Shown one piece after another: positions 38,530 to 47,677 of a stretch of DNA of 53,161 nt (position 1 is its first letter; every line of letters begins with the position of its first letter). This DNA is from an uncultured Opitutia bacterium (GTDB lineage Bacteria > Verrucomicrobiota > Verrucomicrobiia > Opitutales > UBA953). The stretch lies in contig CAIVVQ010000073.1 in NCBI GenBank assembly GCA_903909465.1, positions 1 through 53,161 of the forward strand. Reading direction: 5' to 3'. Made by a program: the position numbers and the translations under genes. Under the pieces are notes generated by a model, which ran no database searches, was not told the origin of the DNA, and worked only from the letters and a program-made list of their open reading frames with translations.

Positions 38530-39239
38530 GCTTTAGAATTGGAAAAGTTTTTAAGTTTTCCGATAATTTTGGCAATAAATTGTCTGAGCTTTTTGCGCCA
38601 ACGCATCCCGGGGCTTGCCCATGAATGTTGATAGTGGTGGACGGCGACTGTGCTTGGATTGCGGTAATCGATATGCTGAATGTAATCTAAAGGCGAAAAG
38701 ACCTGCATCGGGTAAACCGTTGCCTGATCCGACAAGGTCTGCTTTTGGCCATTGCGCAACAAGCCGCGCGATTCCAAGAGCCTATTAACTACCCTCACGT
38801 TGGTCGTTTGATCAATTGTCCCGTCGTGACGTAGAAAATGTCGTTCCTGATATTGTTTAAGGTAATCTCCAATCAGTGAATAGGCGGGAGCGCACCCAAT
38901 CGTACTGGTGGCAACATACTCGTTGGCCTCAAAACCCCAGAAGGCAACGTGATGAAGAAAAGGGTCTAGACGACCCACTAATTCAACATCGCAATCAAGG
39001 TAAACTCCGCCCATTTGCCACAAGGCGAGGCCTCGTGCGTAATCACTAACAAAAGCGAATTTGCGCTGAGCGTACGCTTCACGAACATAGTCGCAAACGT
39101 TGATGTCAAAATTCGTTTCGTTCCACTCTATGATTTCAAAGTCTGGATGCAGCTGGCGCCAGCCTTCGATATTTTTTAAGACATCAACAGGCTTGGGACC
39201 ACGGCCGAACCAGCAGTAATGGATAATTCGTGGTATCAC
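38526..39239 (-). CDS. GT32-family glycosyltransferase (capsular polysaccharide / OCH1-like)
   Basis: MIPRIIHYCWFGRGPKPVDV, FAFVSDYARGLALWQMGGVYLDCDVE. Confidence 0.9.
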   Translation of the reverse strand: MIPRIIHYCWFGRGPKPVDVLKNIEGWRQLHPDFEIIEWNETNFDINVCDYVREAYAQRKFAFVSDYARGLALWQMGGVYLDCDVELVGRLDPFLHHVAFWGFEANEYVATSTIGCAPAYSLIGDYLKQYQERHFLRHDGTIDQTTNVRVVNRLLESRGLLRNGQKQTLSDQATVYPMQVFSPLDYIQHIDYRNPSTVAVHHYQHSWASPGMRWRKKLRQFIAKIIGKLKNFSNSKA

Positions 39240-39247
39240 GGGTAGGT

Positions 39248-40213
39248 TTACCGAATCACGAAACCCTCGCAGGCAGCGCGAAGCTTGGCTGCTAATGGCT
39301 CATGCACGGTCAAATTTTTCGGGACAAAACTGCCATCAATCCGCCCCTTGAGTCCAAAGTTATTGGTCATGCTACCATCTGGAGCGATATCGATACGGTT
39401 AAAAAGTTCGAGCAAGCCATCAAAACGACAGGAGTCGACGTAGTCATCAAACGCATTGATAAAAATAACTGGCACGCCCATCGCTAAACACGGCAAGGCA
39501 CAATGGATCCGAGAAGTAACCACTAATTTTGCATCTGCATAATCACGTAAATAACTTTCCGCCCGCGTAAATTGTGCTTCCACAGTTACACCGGCAGAGG
39601 GCAATACGTGTCTCTTATGCTGCGCGCTTTTATGAAAATCGGGCGCAAAAATCTGCTTAAGTATGCGTTGTTTCTTGAGAATGCGCGCGGGCTCACCTTT
39701 ACGTAATCCGCGCAAGAAACGCTTCGGCGAGGCAAATAAATCGGGTAGGTCGGGGAAATTAAAGAGGGGGTCTACGATGTAACACTTTTCGCGGGTCGGG
39801 TTAGGATTACGGTAGCCACTTAAAGTCAGCGTTAGGCAGCCAGAAAAATAAGCGGCGATGCCGTGCGATTCTAAAACTCTGACCGTGTGACGATCGCGGC
39901 AACCAATCGGAGCGTGTTGTTTTAAATAGTTAATGCCTTTTTCGCTCAACATTCGGTCGGCCGCCGAGCTGTTTAAGTGAAACGAAACAAACAGCGGCTT
40001 GATTGCGGGTGATGGCACCCAGTTGCTGGGGTTGTGCGTGAACCAGCCGTTAAGGATGAGTTGCGTTTCGGGGCCGCTGAAATCGGCCATGGCCTCGCGA
40101 TTAACGAAGCTATCTACCTTCGGCAGGTACTGACGGGCAGCTAAACTTTGCACGTTGTCCCCCAGGTTATAAGTACCATGGGTCGGGGTGTAAGTGAGAA
40201 GTCCGTGTTGCAT
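39248..40213 (-). CDS. Polysaccharide pyruvyl transferase family protein
   Basis: TYNLGDNVQSLAARQYLP, KQHAPIGCRDRHTVRVLESHGI, DYADAKLVVTSRIHCALPCLAMGVPVIFI. Confidence 0.86.
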   Translation of the reverse strand: MQHGLLTYTPTHGTYNLGDNVQSLAARQYLPKVDSFVNREAMADFSGPETQLILNGWFTHNPSNWVPSPAIKPLFVSFHLNSSAADRMLSEKGINYLKQHAPIGCRDRHTVRVLESHGIAAYFSGCLTLTLSGYRNPNPTREKCYIVDPLFNFPDLPDLFASPKRFLRGLRKGEPARILKKQRILKQIFAPDFHKSAQHKRHVLPSAGVTVEAQFTRAESYLRDYADAKLVVTSRIHCALPCLAMGVPVIFINAFDDYVDSCRFDGLLELFNRIDIAPDGSMTNNFGLKGRIDGSFVPKNLTVHEPLAAKLRAACEGFVIR

Positions 40214-40217
40214 AAAA

Positions 40218-41510
40218 TCATTTAAGACGACGCAGGAGGCGCACCAAGCCGCGCCCTGCGTTATAAAAACGAGGGAAGCGAACGCAAATGATAAATTTCC
40301 ATCGAGCTAAATGGTCACGCCAAGGACGATGGTTACGCTCGAGGGCCCGATTAATTTCGCCGTCGGCCAGCCGCTTTAAGAAGTTTACCTCACTATCCCG
40401 ATCGGTGAGCACGAAAAAGTTTTCGTTCTTAAGGGCGAGACTGGCGGCCCGAGAAATCTCTTCCCAGAAAACCCTTAATCCTGCCGAGGCGCGAATCGTG
40501 GACAGGCGGGTAAATAATTGTGGGTAAGTTTCGGCGGTGAAGGGAAAGCCAAACGACCGCGGATCCACTCCAGCCAGAATTAAATTCATCATAGTGCGGT
40601 AACATTTTTCACAGCGACCACAGTTGCCATCGCGGGCGACCTCCGAATAGCAGACCCGAAGTTGAATGGATTCCTGGCGTTGCTGACAAAATGCAGCAAT
40701 TACTTCGGCCTTAGCCTGGCGACTCAGTTCGGCAGCGTCATGCACAACACTGAGCCCCCCCCACTTAATTTTCTCGTCGGCGGATTGAGTTGAACCCCAA
40801 ACCATCGGTACGTTATAGGATGAAGCAATGTAAGCTAAAGAGGCCCGGCGAATAAAGGATAGCGGGGCCAGTAATCCCAGTAGCCCGGGCCCATGCTGCA
40901 CCTTGCCCCACCAACCAAAAACCAAGGATGCTTCTACATTATCGTTATAAAATGTGCGCATGTTAGCCGTAATAGCTAAGTGGGGCAAACGACCCGAAAA
41001 AGGCTCAGTTTTAATGTGGTTAAGACAACGATGCCATTGGGTAGTATCGGTGATTTCAATGTCAGCCCCTAGAATTGTTACTAAATCTAGGTTTTCGCTA
41101 TGGTGGCGAATCAGCGTGGTGTAAGCGTCCATCCCACCACTAAAAAGCATCAATGATTTTGTGGCTGGCCAACTAATGGGGGCACTTCTTGGCGCCACCA
41201 AAACTCCAGTCAGCGGGTATCGCGGGTACATCCGCTGAAACTCTGCGCGTAGTTGCACAAGTGAGTCGGCAAAAGTTGCGTCAACCTCAGGTACTACCAA
41301 GTCAAACTTACCAAACCAGGCGAGGGTGATAAAGTTAGCGACAAATGGAATGATAGCGATGCCTGGCGGGCAGCTTGAAATGTCGTGATCGTAACGAACA
41401 AAAAAAGTTTCGTTAGGATTTAAAAACTTTTTCGCTGAACCAGTGGCAGTATAGTGGTAATCAATCCGTCGCCCGTTTTCTGAAAGTGTATAATTCCTTA
41501 AGGTAATCAT
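40218..41510 (-). CDS. PP-loop ATPase-like protein with QueC-like Cys cluster, in polysaccharide locus
   Basis: KSLMLFSGGMDAYTTLIRHH (PP-loop SGGxD), GNCGRCEKCYRTMMNLILAG (CxxCxxC). Confidence 0.6.
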   Translation of the reverse strand: MITLRNYTLSENGRRIDYHYTATGSAKKFLNPNETFFVRYDHDISSCPPGIAIIPFVANFITLAWFGKFDLVVPEVDATFADSLVQLRAEFQRMYPRYPLTGVLVAPRSAPISWPATKSLMLFSGGMDAYTTLIRHHSENLDLVTILGADIEITDTTQWHRCLNHIKTEPFSGRLPHLAITANMRTFYNDNVEASLVFGWWGKVQHGPGLLGLLAPLSFIRRASLAYIASSYNVPMVWGSTQSADEKIKWGGLSVVHDAAELSRQAKAEVIAAFCQQRQESIQLRVCYSEVARDGNCGRCEKCYRTMMNLILAGVDPRSFGFPFTAETYPQLFTRLSTIRASAGLRVFWEEISRAASLALKNENFFVLTDRDSEVNFLKRLADGEINRALERNHRPWRDHLARWKFIICVRFPRFYNAGRGLVRLLRRLK

Positions 41511-43015
41511 TGGCGAATTTTATTTAAGAACGACCAACCCATTAATTGCGTTAGAAAGTAAAGGCATGCGACCGAAGCTCCCGTAGCTAACACGAGGCCG
41601 ATTGACACCCGCATCCATGCTGATCCGACGAATGCGTGATTAAGCCAAAGGCCGATTAGCACCAGCGAGGACCAGAGCACGAGGAGCTTATTAGAGAGCG
41701 AAACCGACTGTCCCACCAGCGCGGGCAACACCATCGCTAAAACAATGCCCGAGCCAAGGTGGAGTGCGGTAAAGGCCCAACCGCATCCGATTAGTCCCAG
41801 CCGACTTGCGAAGAAGCTGATGAGTGCAAAACCCACCAGGGCCGAAATGACTTCCACCACAAAAATAGTTTTGCCCCTGCCCTTCGCCAATAAGGCCAGG
41901 CGCAGTGGCGCCGCCATGATGCGTCCGAGCACGCCGATAATCATGATACGCAGGACTTCAGCCGAAGGAGAGAAAGCAGACGAATAGAGCAGCGAAGTTG
42001 CCTGCTGTGACAAGACTGCCAGCCAGGCCAAAGCGGGGATCGAAAGCAGCAATGCGATACGTAACTGGGCGTTCATCTCTAGATTGAATCGCTCTGGCTC
42101 ATCCGCGTGGGCCACCAGTTTAGGGTAATAATCCGCTGACATGGCCGCCAAAACAAAAGTGACGGTGAAGCCAGCCAGAGAGAATGCGGCTTGATATTGG
42201 CCAACAGCGTCCAACCCTAAGTAGCGCAGGAGAATCACGCGTTCGACGTAAGGACTAAAAGTGCCGACTAGACCCGAAAGCATAATAGGCAGACCAAAAA
42301 CGATTAGTAATCGCGCCTCGGCTCGACTATCAGCGATGGAGCACGGCGCATCAGGAATCGGCACGCGCCGCGAAAACCACCAAGTGACGACTAAGGTGGC
42401 AGCGTAACTAAAAATCACCGCCAGCGCGATACCCGTCATGCCTAACCAATAGTAACAAGGTATTGCGATCAGCACTCCGGCAAAAGCCGAGCCGACGCTG
42501 ATGCGCATGTAATCGACCACTCGTCGCATGCCTTGAATAATACAACCCTGCCCAGTATAAAGTGCACGAAAGAGCACCGCTAAACCCAGACATGCAATGG
42601 GCCAAATGTATTTCGGTGCCTCACTCTCCCCAAAAGTCAGTCGAGCAATGACTCCACTCGTGAGAAGCATGAAGGCTGCTCCCGCCAAACCACTAATCCA
42701 AACGGTTCGACGTAGCGTTTGAACAATTCTTGATAGCCTTTGATCGTCGCCCGACGATGCGCTCGCTGCAATTTGCCGAATGCCGCTCGTGCCTAAGCCC
42801 AAACTAAAAGCCGCACCCACAACCTCGATGAGCTGCGTAAAAATTCCGGCTAAAGCGATGCCCGCCGGCCCAAGCCAAACGGCGATAAACTTATTACGCA
42901 CTAAACCGATCGCCATGTTCGCCAATGCTCCGCCCCCAACCAGCACGGTCTTGCGGAAGATATCAAAGAAATCAGGGGAGCCAGGTCCGGCGTCCTGCTT
43001 AATGGTTTCTGACAT
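41507..43015 (-). CDS. Wzx-type flippase / polysaccharide biosynthesis protein
   Basis: Multi-TM, 502 aa; GGALANMAIGLVRNKFIAVWLGPAGIALAGIFTQLIEVVGAAFSLGLGTSGIRQIA. Confidence 0.9.
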   Translation of the reverse strand: MSETIKQDAGPGSPDFFDIFRKTVLVGGGALANMAIGLVRNKFIAVWLGPAGIALAGIFTQLIEVVGAAFSLGLGTSGIRQIAASASSGDDQRLSRIVQTLRRTVWISGLAGAAFMLLTSGVIARLTFGESEAPKYIWPIACLGLAVLFRALYTGQGCIIQGMRRVVDYMRISVGSAFAGVLIAIPCYYWLGMTGIALAVIFSYAATLVVTWWFSRRVPIPDAPCSIADSRAEARLLIVFGLPIMLSGLVGTFSPYVERVILLRYLGLDAVGQYQAAFSLAGFTVTFVLAAMSADYYPKLVAHADEPERFNLEMNAQLRIALLLSIPALAWLAVLSQQATSLLYSSAFSPSAEVLRIMIIGVLGRIMAAPLRLALLAKGRGKTIFVVEVISALVGFALISFFASRLGLIGCGWAFTALHLGSGIVLAMVLPALVGQSVSLSNKLLVLWSSLVLIGLWLNHAFVGSAWMRVSIGLVLATGASVACLYFLTQLMGWSFLNKIRQ

Positions 43016-43020
43016 TTAGA

Positions 43021-44214
43021 TTAGCAGGTGACTGCCGACGCACATTGAGGGCCGACGGTGAGGATTGCGGCCTCATCCCGGGGGCCTGCATCCATTCGCG
43101 TTCCAGTAAAAAGAATTTGTGCGGCTCCAAGAGTTGGGCGTACATCACTATATAAACAACCCGACAGAGAAAAGAGCGGAGTAAGCGGCGCGTGTTTTAT
43201 CGGGCGATGGATTAGTTTATTAATAATCGCCCGCATTCTGAGATGCAGCGACCCTGGCAGGCTTTCTCTTTCATTCTCACGCCGCAGAATAATTTCTGCC
43301 CAGGTATAAATTTCTAAAACTAAAAGCGGGTTGCTCATTGTGCCATCGGTGAGTTGGCCGGCGCTAGAAATTATTTTTCGGCCACGATTAATTAAGCATT
43401 CCAAGCCCTCTGATCGCCAGACGTCGGCTTGAGGTAATTGGGGCCAAAGCGCTCCAGCGGTAAATAACGCCAGTGAAACAGTGAGCCCCTTGCATGCAGA
43501 ATGTGTATACGAATAGTCGTGTGTTAATTCTAAGCGTTTGGCTGAAACTAGAATGAGGCGCGCGGCGCCTGCGAGTCGCTCATCAGAGGCGGAAGAATGA
43601 AAGCAAAAAGCTTGGGCGGCAAAAGTTACCGCCAAGATGCGCCGAGCAATGGCTTCATCGCTTACCCACTGCGGACCAAGGTTGGGAGGGTTTTTCTCCA
43701 TCCAATCTTCTAATAAACTCCAGAATGCTTCAGCGTGCGCGTCATCGCCACTGACGATCCAGGCGCGCACCAGGGGATAGGCCCAATTAAACTGGGAGGC
43801 CTCATTTATTGCCGACGCGGTCGAATCAACATCCGCGGAAACCTTCGACCAATGCATGCCGGCGCTCTCCTGTTGATTACGATTCCAATCAACCGGGAAG
43901 CCCAAGTTAATAAATTGGTTATTCGCTAAACGGAATTGGCCCACCGCAATTGCTTTGGCCTCTGCTTCAGGAGAACACCCAAGCGTAACCGAAAATTGCT
44001 CAAGGTGTGGCGCCAGGTATTGACGCTCGAGCAGTGCAATCGGCAGGCGAGGCGCCTTAGACTGCCACTTGGCAATAAAATCGGCCTGCTCACCTGGCAG
44101 TGGCGGAATAAGTGACCAGGGTTGGGTCGGGGACTGACGATCAAAAATACCGACGGCGCGCTTGCACTCAAACCAAGCGTTTGAAATCAGTTGGCCTGCG
44201 CTAATGATCGTCAT
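43021..44214 (-). CDS. Heparinase II/III-like protein, apparently only the N-terminal alpha-toroid portion
   Basis: FNWAYPLVRAWIVSGDDAHAEAFWSLLEDWMEKNPPNLGPQWVSDEAIARRILAVTFAAQAF; stops at 397 aa without an obvious C-terminal beta-sandwich domain. Confidence 0.6.
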   Translation of the reverse strand: MTIISAGQLISNAWFECKRAVGIFDRQSPTQPWSLIPPLPGEQADFIAKWQSKAPRLPIALLERQYLAPHLEQFSVTLGCSPEAEAKAIAVGQFRLANNQFINLGFPVDWNRNQQESAGMHWSKVSADVDSTASAINEASQFNWAYPLVRAWIVSGDDAHAEAFWSLLEDWMEKNPPNLGPQWVSDEAIARRILAVTFAAQAFCFHSSASDERLAGAARLILVSAKRLELTHDYSYTHSACKGLTVSLALFTAGALWPQLPQADVWRSEGLECLINRGRKIISSAGQLTDGTMSNPLLVLEIYTWAEIILRRENERESLPGSLHLRMRAIINKLIHRPIKHAPLTPLFSLSGCLYSDVRPTLGAAQILFTGTRMDAGPRDEAAILTVGPQCASAVTC

Positions 44215-44219
44215 GGAGG

Positions 44220-45890
44220 TCAGGCCTTCTCATTGGTTTGATTACCCTCACGCAGCGAATCGTCGACGAGGCTAATCATTAAAGCCGAAATAAAGGCGAC
44301 CGAGAATAGCAAGGGGGTAAACCACGCAGGGAAATCAATTGCCATATTGAAGAGGAAAAGCACCAACACGCCGGCGAGTGGAATCGACTCGGGGTGGCCG
44401 CGCTTCAATGTTTTGAGGGCCCACGCGAGAAACCAAATAAGGCCAGATGCCACAATGGTTACCCCAATAATGCCCCACTCTGCCAGCATCTGAAGCCAGT
44501 CACAGTGTGCATAGGTGGCGCGCAACAATAACTTTCCTCTTTGGTCCAGTAGCGCCTTTTCTTGCGCCTGGAAGTAGGGCGAAACCCACCGATAGGATCC
44601 AGCGCCCCAACCTGTCCAGAGTCGGCCAGCGCCACTTGTAGTGGCCATCGTCCAAGTACTGTGACGCCAAGGTGAACGTGCGTCGGACTTAGTTTGTTTA
44701 TATGAATTAATCTTTGAGTCTAACTTGGCTTCAATATTTTTTAGATTGCTCGAAAATAAGAAGACGAAAATGAAGGTGATGACAAGAATGAGCGCCAGCG
44801 AACTGCGCCTGCCGTACTGACCCACTGCGGCGGGCATACCCAAAAAGAAGGCTGTCGGGGCGATAAGTAGAAACAAGGTTAAGGCTAAGGCCGAAGCCGC
44901 AACGCTGTAGGTTAATAACGTAGCACAAACCAAAAGGAGGCTGAAAAAAATTGCGATGAGATGCGGACTGCCCCGATTGGCGCTATTCTGATTCCGCCGA
45001 TAATGCCAAAATGCCAAAGCAACAGCGACGGCAGACTGAAGGTAAAAATAAACGCCCGCGTGATTTCGATAAATGAAAGGGCCAAACGGAGCTGCGCCGG
45101 CGGGGACCGGGAACCCCATTGCGCTTTCGCCGAAATTCGGCTGATGAGTGAATCCGTAGCCTGCGATGATGATCGCACTGACAACGCTTAGCCAACCAAG
45201 CATCACGTAGCCACGGCGACGAAGCAGGCCCACACGAAGCGCGCAGAACAGCAACCACGGCCCAGCGAAAATCGCAATTGTTCGCCAAGCATTCATCCCG
45301 CCGGGATCCGTCTCATCTGACGCAAATGGGGCACTTAAACCGCTCGGCAGCCACTTAATTGAATCCTCTTTGGCAATTCTCCAAAATAAATCGCGCTCCG
45401 CCACTCTGCCCCATGGGTTCAGTCCTTGCACTGCGAAATAAGAGAAGAGGGCCAACCCAATCCAGAATATTGGCTGACGCATTAGGGCGTAGAACGACTC
45501 GGCTGCGCTCAATGATTTAATGTCATCCCGCAATAAAGCCGCCGCGACCGTCTGACCGAAAAGCGCGGCCAAGGGAAAAGCCATTGCTTCCAGCCACTGA
45601 CTGCTAATGACCGTGGCGATTTCGGGAACGCCCCAGGCATTGAATACGAGCAAGCCAAACCAAACGCTTACACCTATAATTTGTACGCGGTAATCTCCGA
45701 CGGCAGCAATGAGCGCCGAGAGCGCCAAGCCCAAGGTGAAATAGGTACACCAGACAACGACGCCTCCCCAGGCCCAAGGCATGAATAGGAGTAGCACCGC
45801 CGAAATAGTAGCTACCGCTAATTCGCGTGGCGTTAAACGCGGGCGCCGAGCTTTGGGTGAATTAAAATAGAGGTGCTTGGACGAAATCAT
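44220..45890 (-). CDS. O-antigen ligase / Wzy_C family membrane protein
   Basis: 556 aa multi-TM; APFGPFIYRNHAGVYFYLQ, GAGSYRWVSPYFQ...YAHCDWLQMLAEWGIIG motif. Confidence 0.88.
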   Translation of the reverse strand: MISSKHLYFNSPKARRPRLTPRELAVATISAVLLLFMPWAWGGVVVWCTYFTLGLALSALIAAVGDYRVQIIGVSVWFGLLVFNAWGVPEIATVISSQWLEAMAFPLAALFGQTVAAALLRDDIKSLSAAESFYALMRQPIFWIGLALFSYFAVQGLNPWGRVAERDLFWRIAKEDSIKWLPSGLSAPFASDETDPGGMNAWRTIAIFAGPWLLFCALRVGLLRRRGYVMLGWLSVVSAIIIAGYGFTHQPNFGESAMGFPVPAGAAPFGPFIYRNHAGVYFYLQSAVAVALAFWHYRRNQNSANRGSPHLIAIFFSLLLVCATLLTYSVAASALALTLFLLIAPTAFFLGMPAAVGQYGRRSSLALILVITFIFVFLFSSNLKNIEAKLDSKINSYKQTKSDARSPWRHSTWTMATTSGAGRLWTGWGAGSYRWVSPYFQAQEKALLDQRGKLLLRATYAHCDWLQMLAEWGIIGVTIVASGLIWFLAWALKTLKRGHPESIPLAGVLVLFLFNMAIDFPAWFTPLLFSVAFISALMISLVDDSLREGNQTNEKA

Positions 45891-45898
45891 TTATGAAA

Positions 45899-46873
45899 TT
45901 ATACTAAACCAGCCTGATAGATATCATGAATACGCAAGAGGCCGAGACAGCGTCCACTCTTGGCGTCAACCACAGGAAGCACGGAAATCTGCGATGGGCG
46001 ATCTTCCATAATGCGCGCAGCTTCGGCCAACGAAACGGCGGGGTGAGTTTGCACAGGCTTACGCGTCATCACGTCGCCTGCGGTGGCAGTGTTGAGGTCA
46101 ACTCCACGACTGAGGGCGCGACGCAAGTCGCCATCGGTAATCAAACCAAGCAACACACCAGCTGAATCTAAGACACATGCTGCACCGTGTGGGTGAGAAG
46201 TCATCGCGATAACGGTTTCGCGGAGATTCGCGGTGGGCGCAACTTTTGCACAACGATCAAGAGGCTGAAATGCTTCGGCAACCGTGAGTGTTAAATTGCG
46301 GCCAAGCTGGCCGGCCGGATGGAGGCGCGCGAAATCGCTTTGGCTGAATCCTCGCTTCGTCATGAGGGCGGCGGCTAATGCGTCACCCAACGCGAGCGTG
46401 AGCAATGCACTGGTAGTTGGAACCAAACCAAGCGGATCGGCTTCGGGGCGAGCCCCAATATCGAGGACGAAGTCGGCTTGGGCGCCGAGAACGGACTGCG
46501 TGTTACCGACAATTGCGATAATGGGAGACTGGAAATTGCGGAACACGGGGAGCAGTCGCACGGCTTCAGCGGTCGCACCGGAACGAGAAATTAAAATAAC
46601 GGGGTCGCCCGCCTGAAGGATGCCAAGGTCGCCATGAACGGCATCAGCCGCGTGGAGAAAGATGGCGGGCGTGCCTGTGCTGCAGAGTGTAGCGGCAATT
46701 TTTTGGGCGATGAGTCCGGATTTTCCGACGCCGCAGAGAATGACTTTACCGGAGTGTGCCGCAATGAGGTCGACCACTTTAGTGAACGTGCCGTCAAGGC
46801 GCGTAGCGAGCTCAGCGAGGGCGGCGGCTTCGGTGGCAAGTAATGCCTTGGCGGATTCGAGGGGGGTTTTCAT
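45899..46873 (-). CDS. kdsD: D-arabinose-5-phosphate isomerase (KpsF/GutQ family; SIS + CBS)
   Basis: GKVILCGVGKSGLIAQKIAATLCSTGTPAIFLHAADAVHGDLGIL, LHPAGQLGRNL, CBS pair GLITDGDLRRAL. Confidence 0.93.
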   Translation of the reverse strand: MKTPLESAKALLATEAAALAELATRLDGTFTKVVDLIAAHSGKVILCGVGKSGLIAQKIAATLCSTGTPAIFLHAADAVHGDLGILQAGDPVILISRSGATAEAVRLLPVFRNFQSPIIAIVGNTQSVLGAQADFVLDIGARPEADPLGLVPTTSALLTLALGDALAAALMTKRGFSQSDFARLHPAGQLGRNLTLTVAEAFQPLDRCAKVAPTANLRETVIAMTSHPHGAACVLDSAGVLLGLITDGDLRRALSRGVDLNTATAGDVMTRKPVQTHPAVSLAEAARIMEDRPSQISVLPVVDAKSGRCLGLLRIHDIYQAGLV

Positions 46874-46877
46874 AAAT

Positions 46878-47609
46878 TTATTTAATAAGTAGTCGGGCCG
46901 CTTCTAGGTCTTGAGCGGTATCAATGGCGACGGGATGGTATTGCGTGACGACCGTCTGGAAAGTCATGCCGTGTGCCAGAAAGCGCAGTTGCTCGAGCGA
47001 CTCAGCGGCTTCGAGTTCAGTGGCGGCGAGTTTAGCATAACCGCCGACCGTGGCCCGATCGTAGCCGTAAACGCCAATGTGCGACCAGTAGTCGCGCTGC
47101 TTGACCCACTCCGTTATTTCAACACCGCGCAGGAACGGAATGGGGCTGCGCGAAAAATAAATGGCTTCACCGTTTTCAGCGCGGACGACTTTGACAACGC
47201 TTGAAGACTGCAAGCGTTCGGTCTGAGTAATTTTTGAGACCGCCGTGACGAGTCGGCACTTCGTTTCCCTCCAACGCGTGATGAGTTGGTCAAGCAAGTC
47301 GGGCTCAATGAATGGCTCATCGCCTTGAACATTGAGAAAGAATTCTCCAGGCAATTGACCCAAAATACTCGCGATGCGAGCGGTGCCCGAAGGGCAATCG
47401 GGCGAAGTCATGATGACTTCGGCGCCAAAGCCGCGTGCAACTTTCGCGACTTCTTCCGCATCGGTTAAAATAACAACGCGGGTGGCTTGCTTAACTTTTT
47501 TCGCACGCTCCCAAACATGTTGGACCACGGGCTTACCGCCCAAATCAAGCAAGACCTTGCGCGGGAGACGCGTAGAGCCGAGACGAGCGGGGATGCAGAT
47601 GATGGGCAT
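46878..47609 (-). CDS. kdsB: 3-deoxy-manno-octulosonate cytidylyltransferase
   Basis: MPIICIPARLGSTRLPRKVLLDLGGKPVVQHVWERAKK, GEFFLNVQGDEPFIEPDLLDQLI, YFSRSPIPFLR. Start at ATG 47609; the upstream ORF extension is the repeat at 47621-47670. Confidence 0.95.
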   Translation of the reverse strand: MPIICIPARLGSTRLPRKVLLDLGGKPVVQHVWERAKKVKQATRVVILTDAEEVAKVARGFGAEVIMTSPDCPSGTARIASILGQLPGEFFLNVQGDEPFIEPDLLDQLITRWRETKCRLVTAVSKITQTERLQSSSVVKVVRAENGEAIYFSRSPIPFLRGVEITEWVKQRDYWSHIGVYGYDRATVGGYAKLAATELEAAESLEQLRFLAHGMTFQTVVTQYHPVAIDTAQDLEAARLLIK

Positions 47610-47620
47610 GACTATAATTG

Positions 47621-47670
47621 AGTGGGCGCGTGGACAAGTTGGCAGGTGGGCGGAGGGGCCAACATGCCAC
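47621..47670 (-). repeat. C-rich octamer-phased dispersed repeat
   Basis: Reverse strand reads TCCGCCCA CCTGCCAA CTTGTCCA CGCGCCCA; same octamer phasing as other copies. Confidence 0.5.
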
Positions 47671-47677
47671 AAACATT

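Noticed and set aside
47610-47672. N-terminal extension MWHVGPSAHLPTCPRAHSIIV of the kdsB ORF
   Set aside because: It is a translation of the octamer repeat; KdsB proteins start at the MPIICIPARLGS position.
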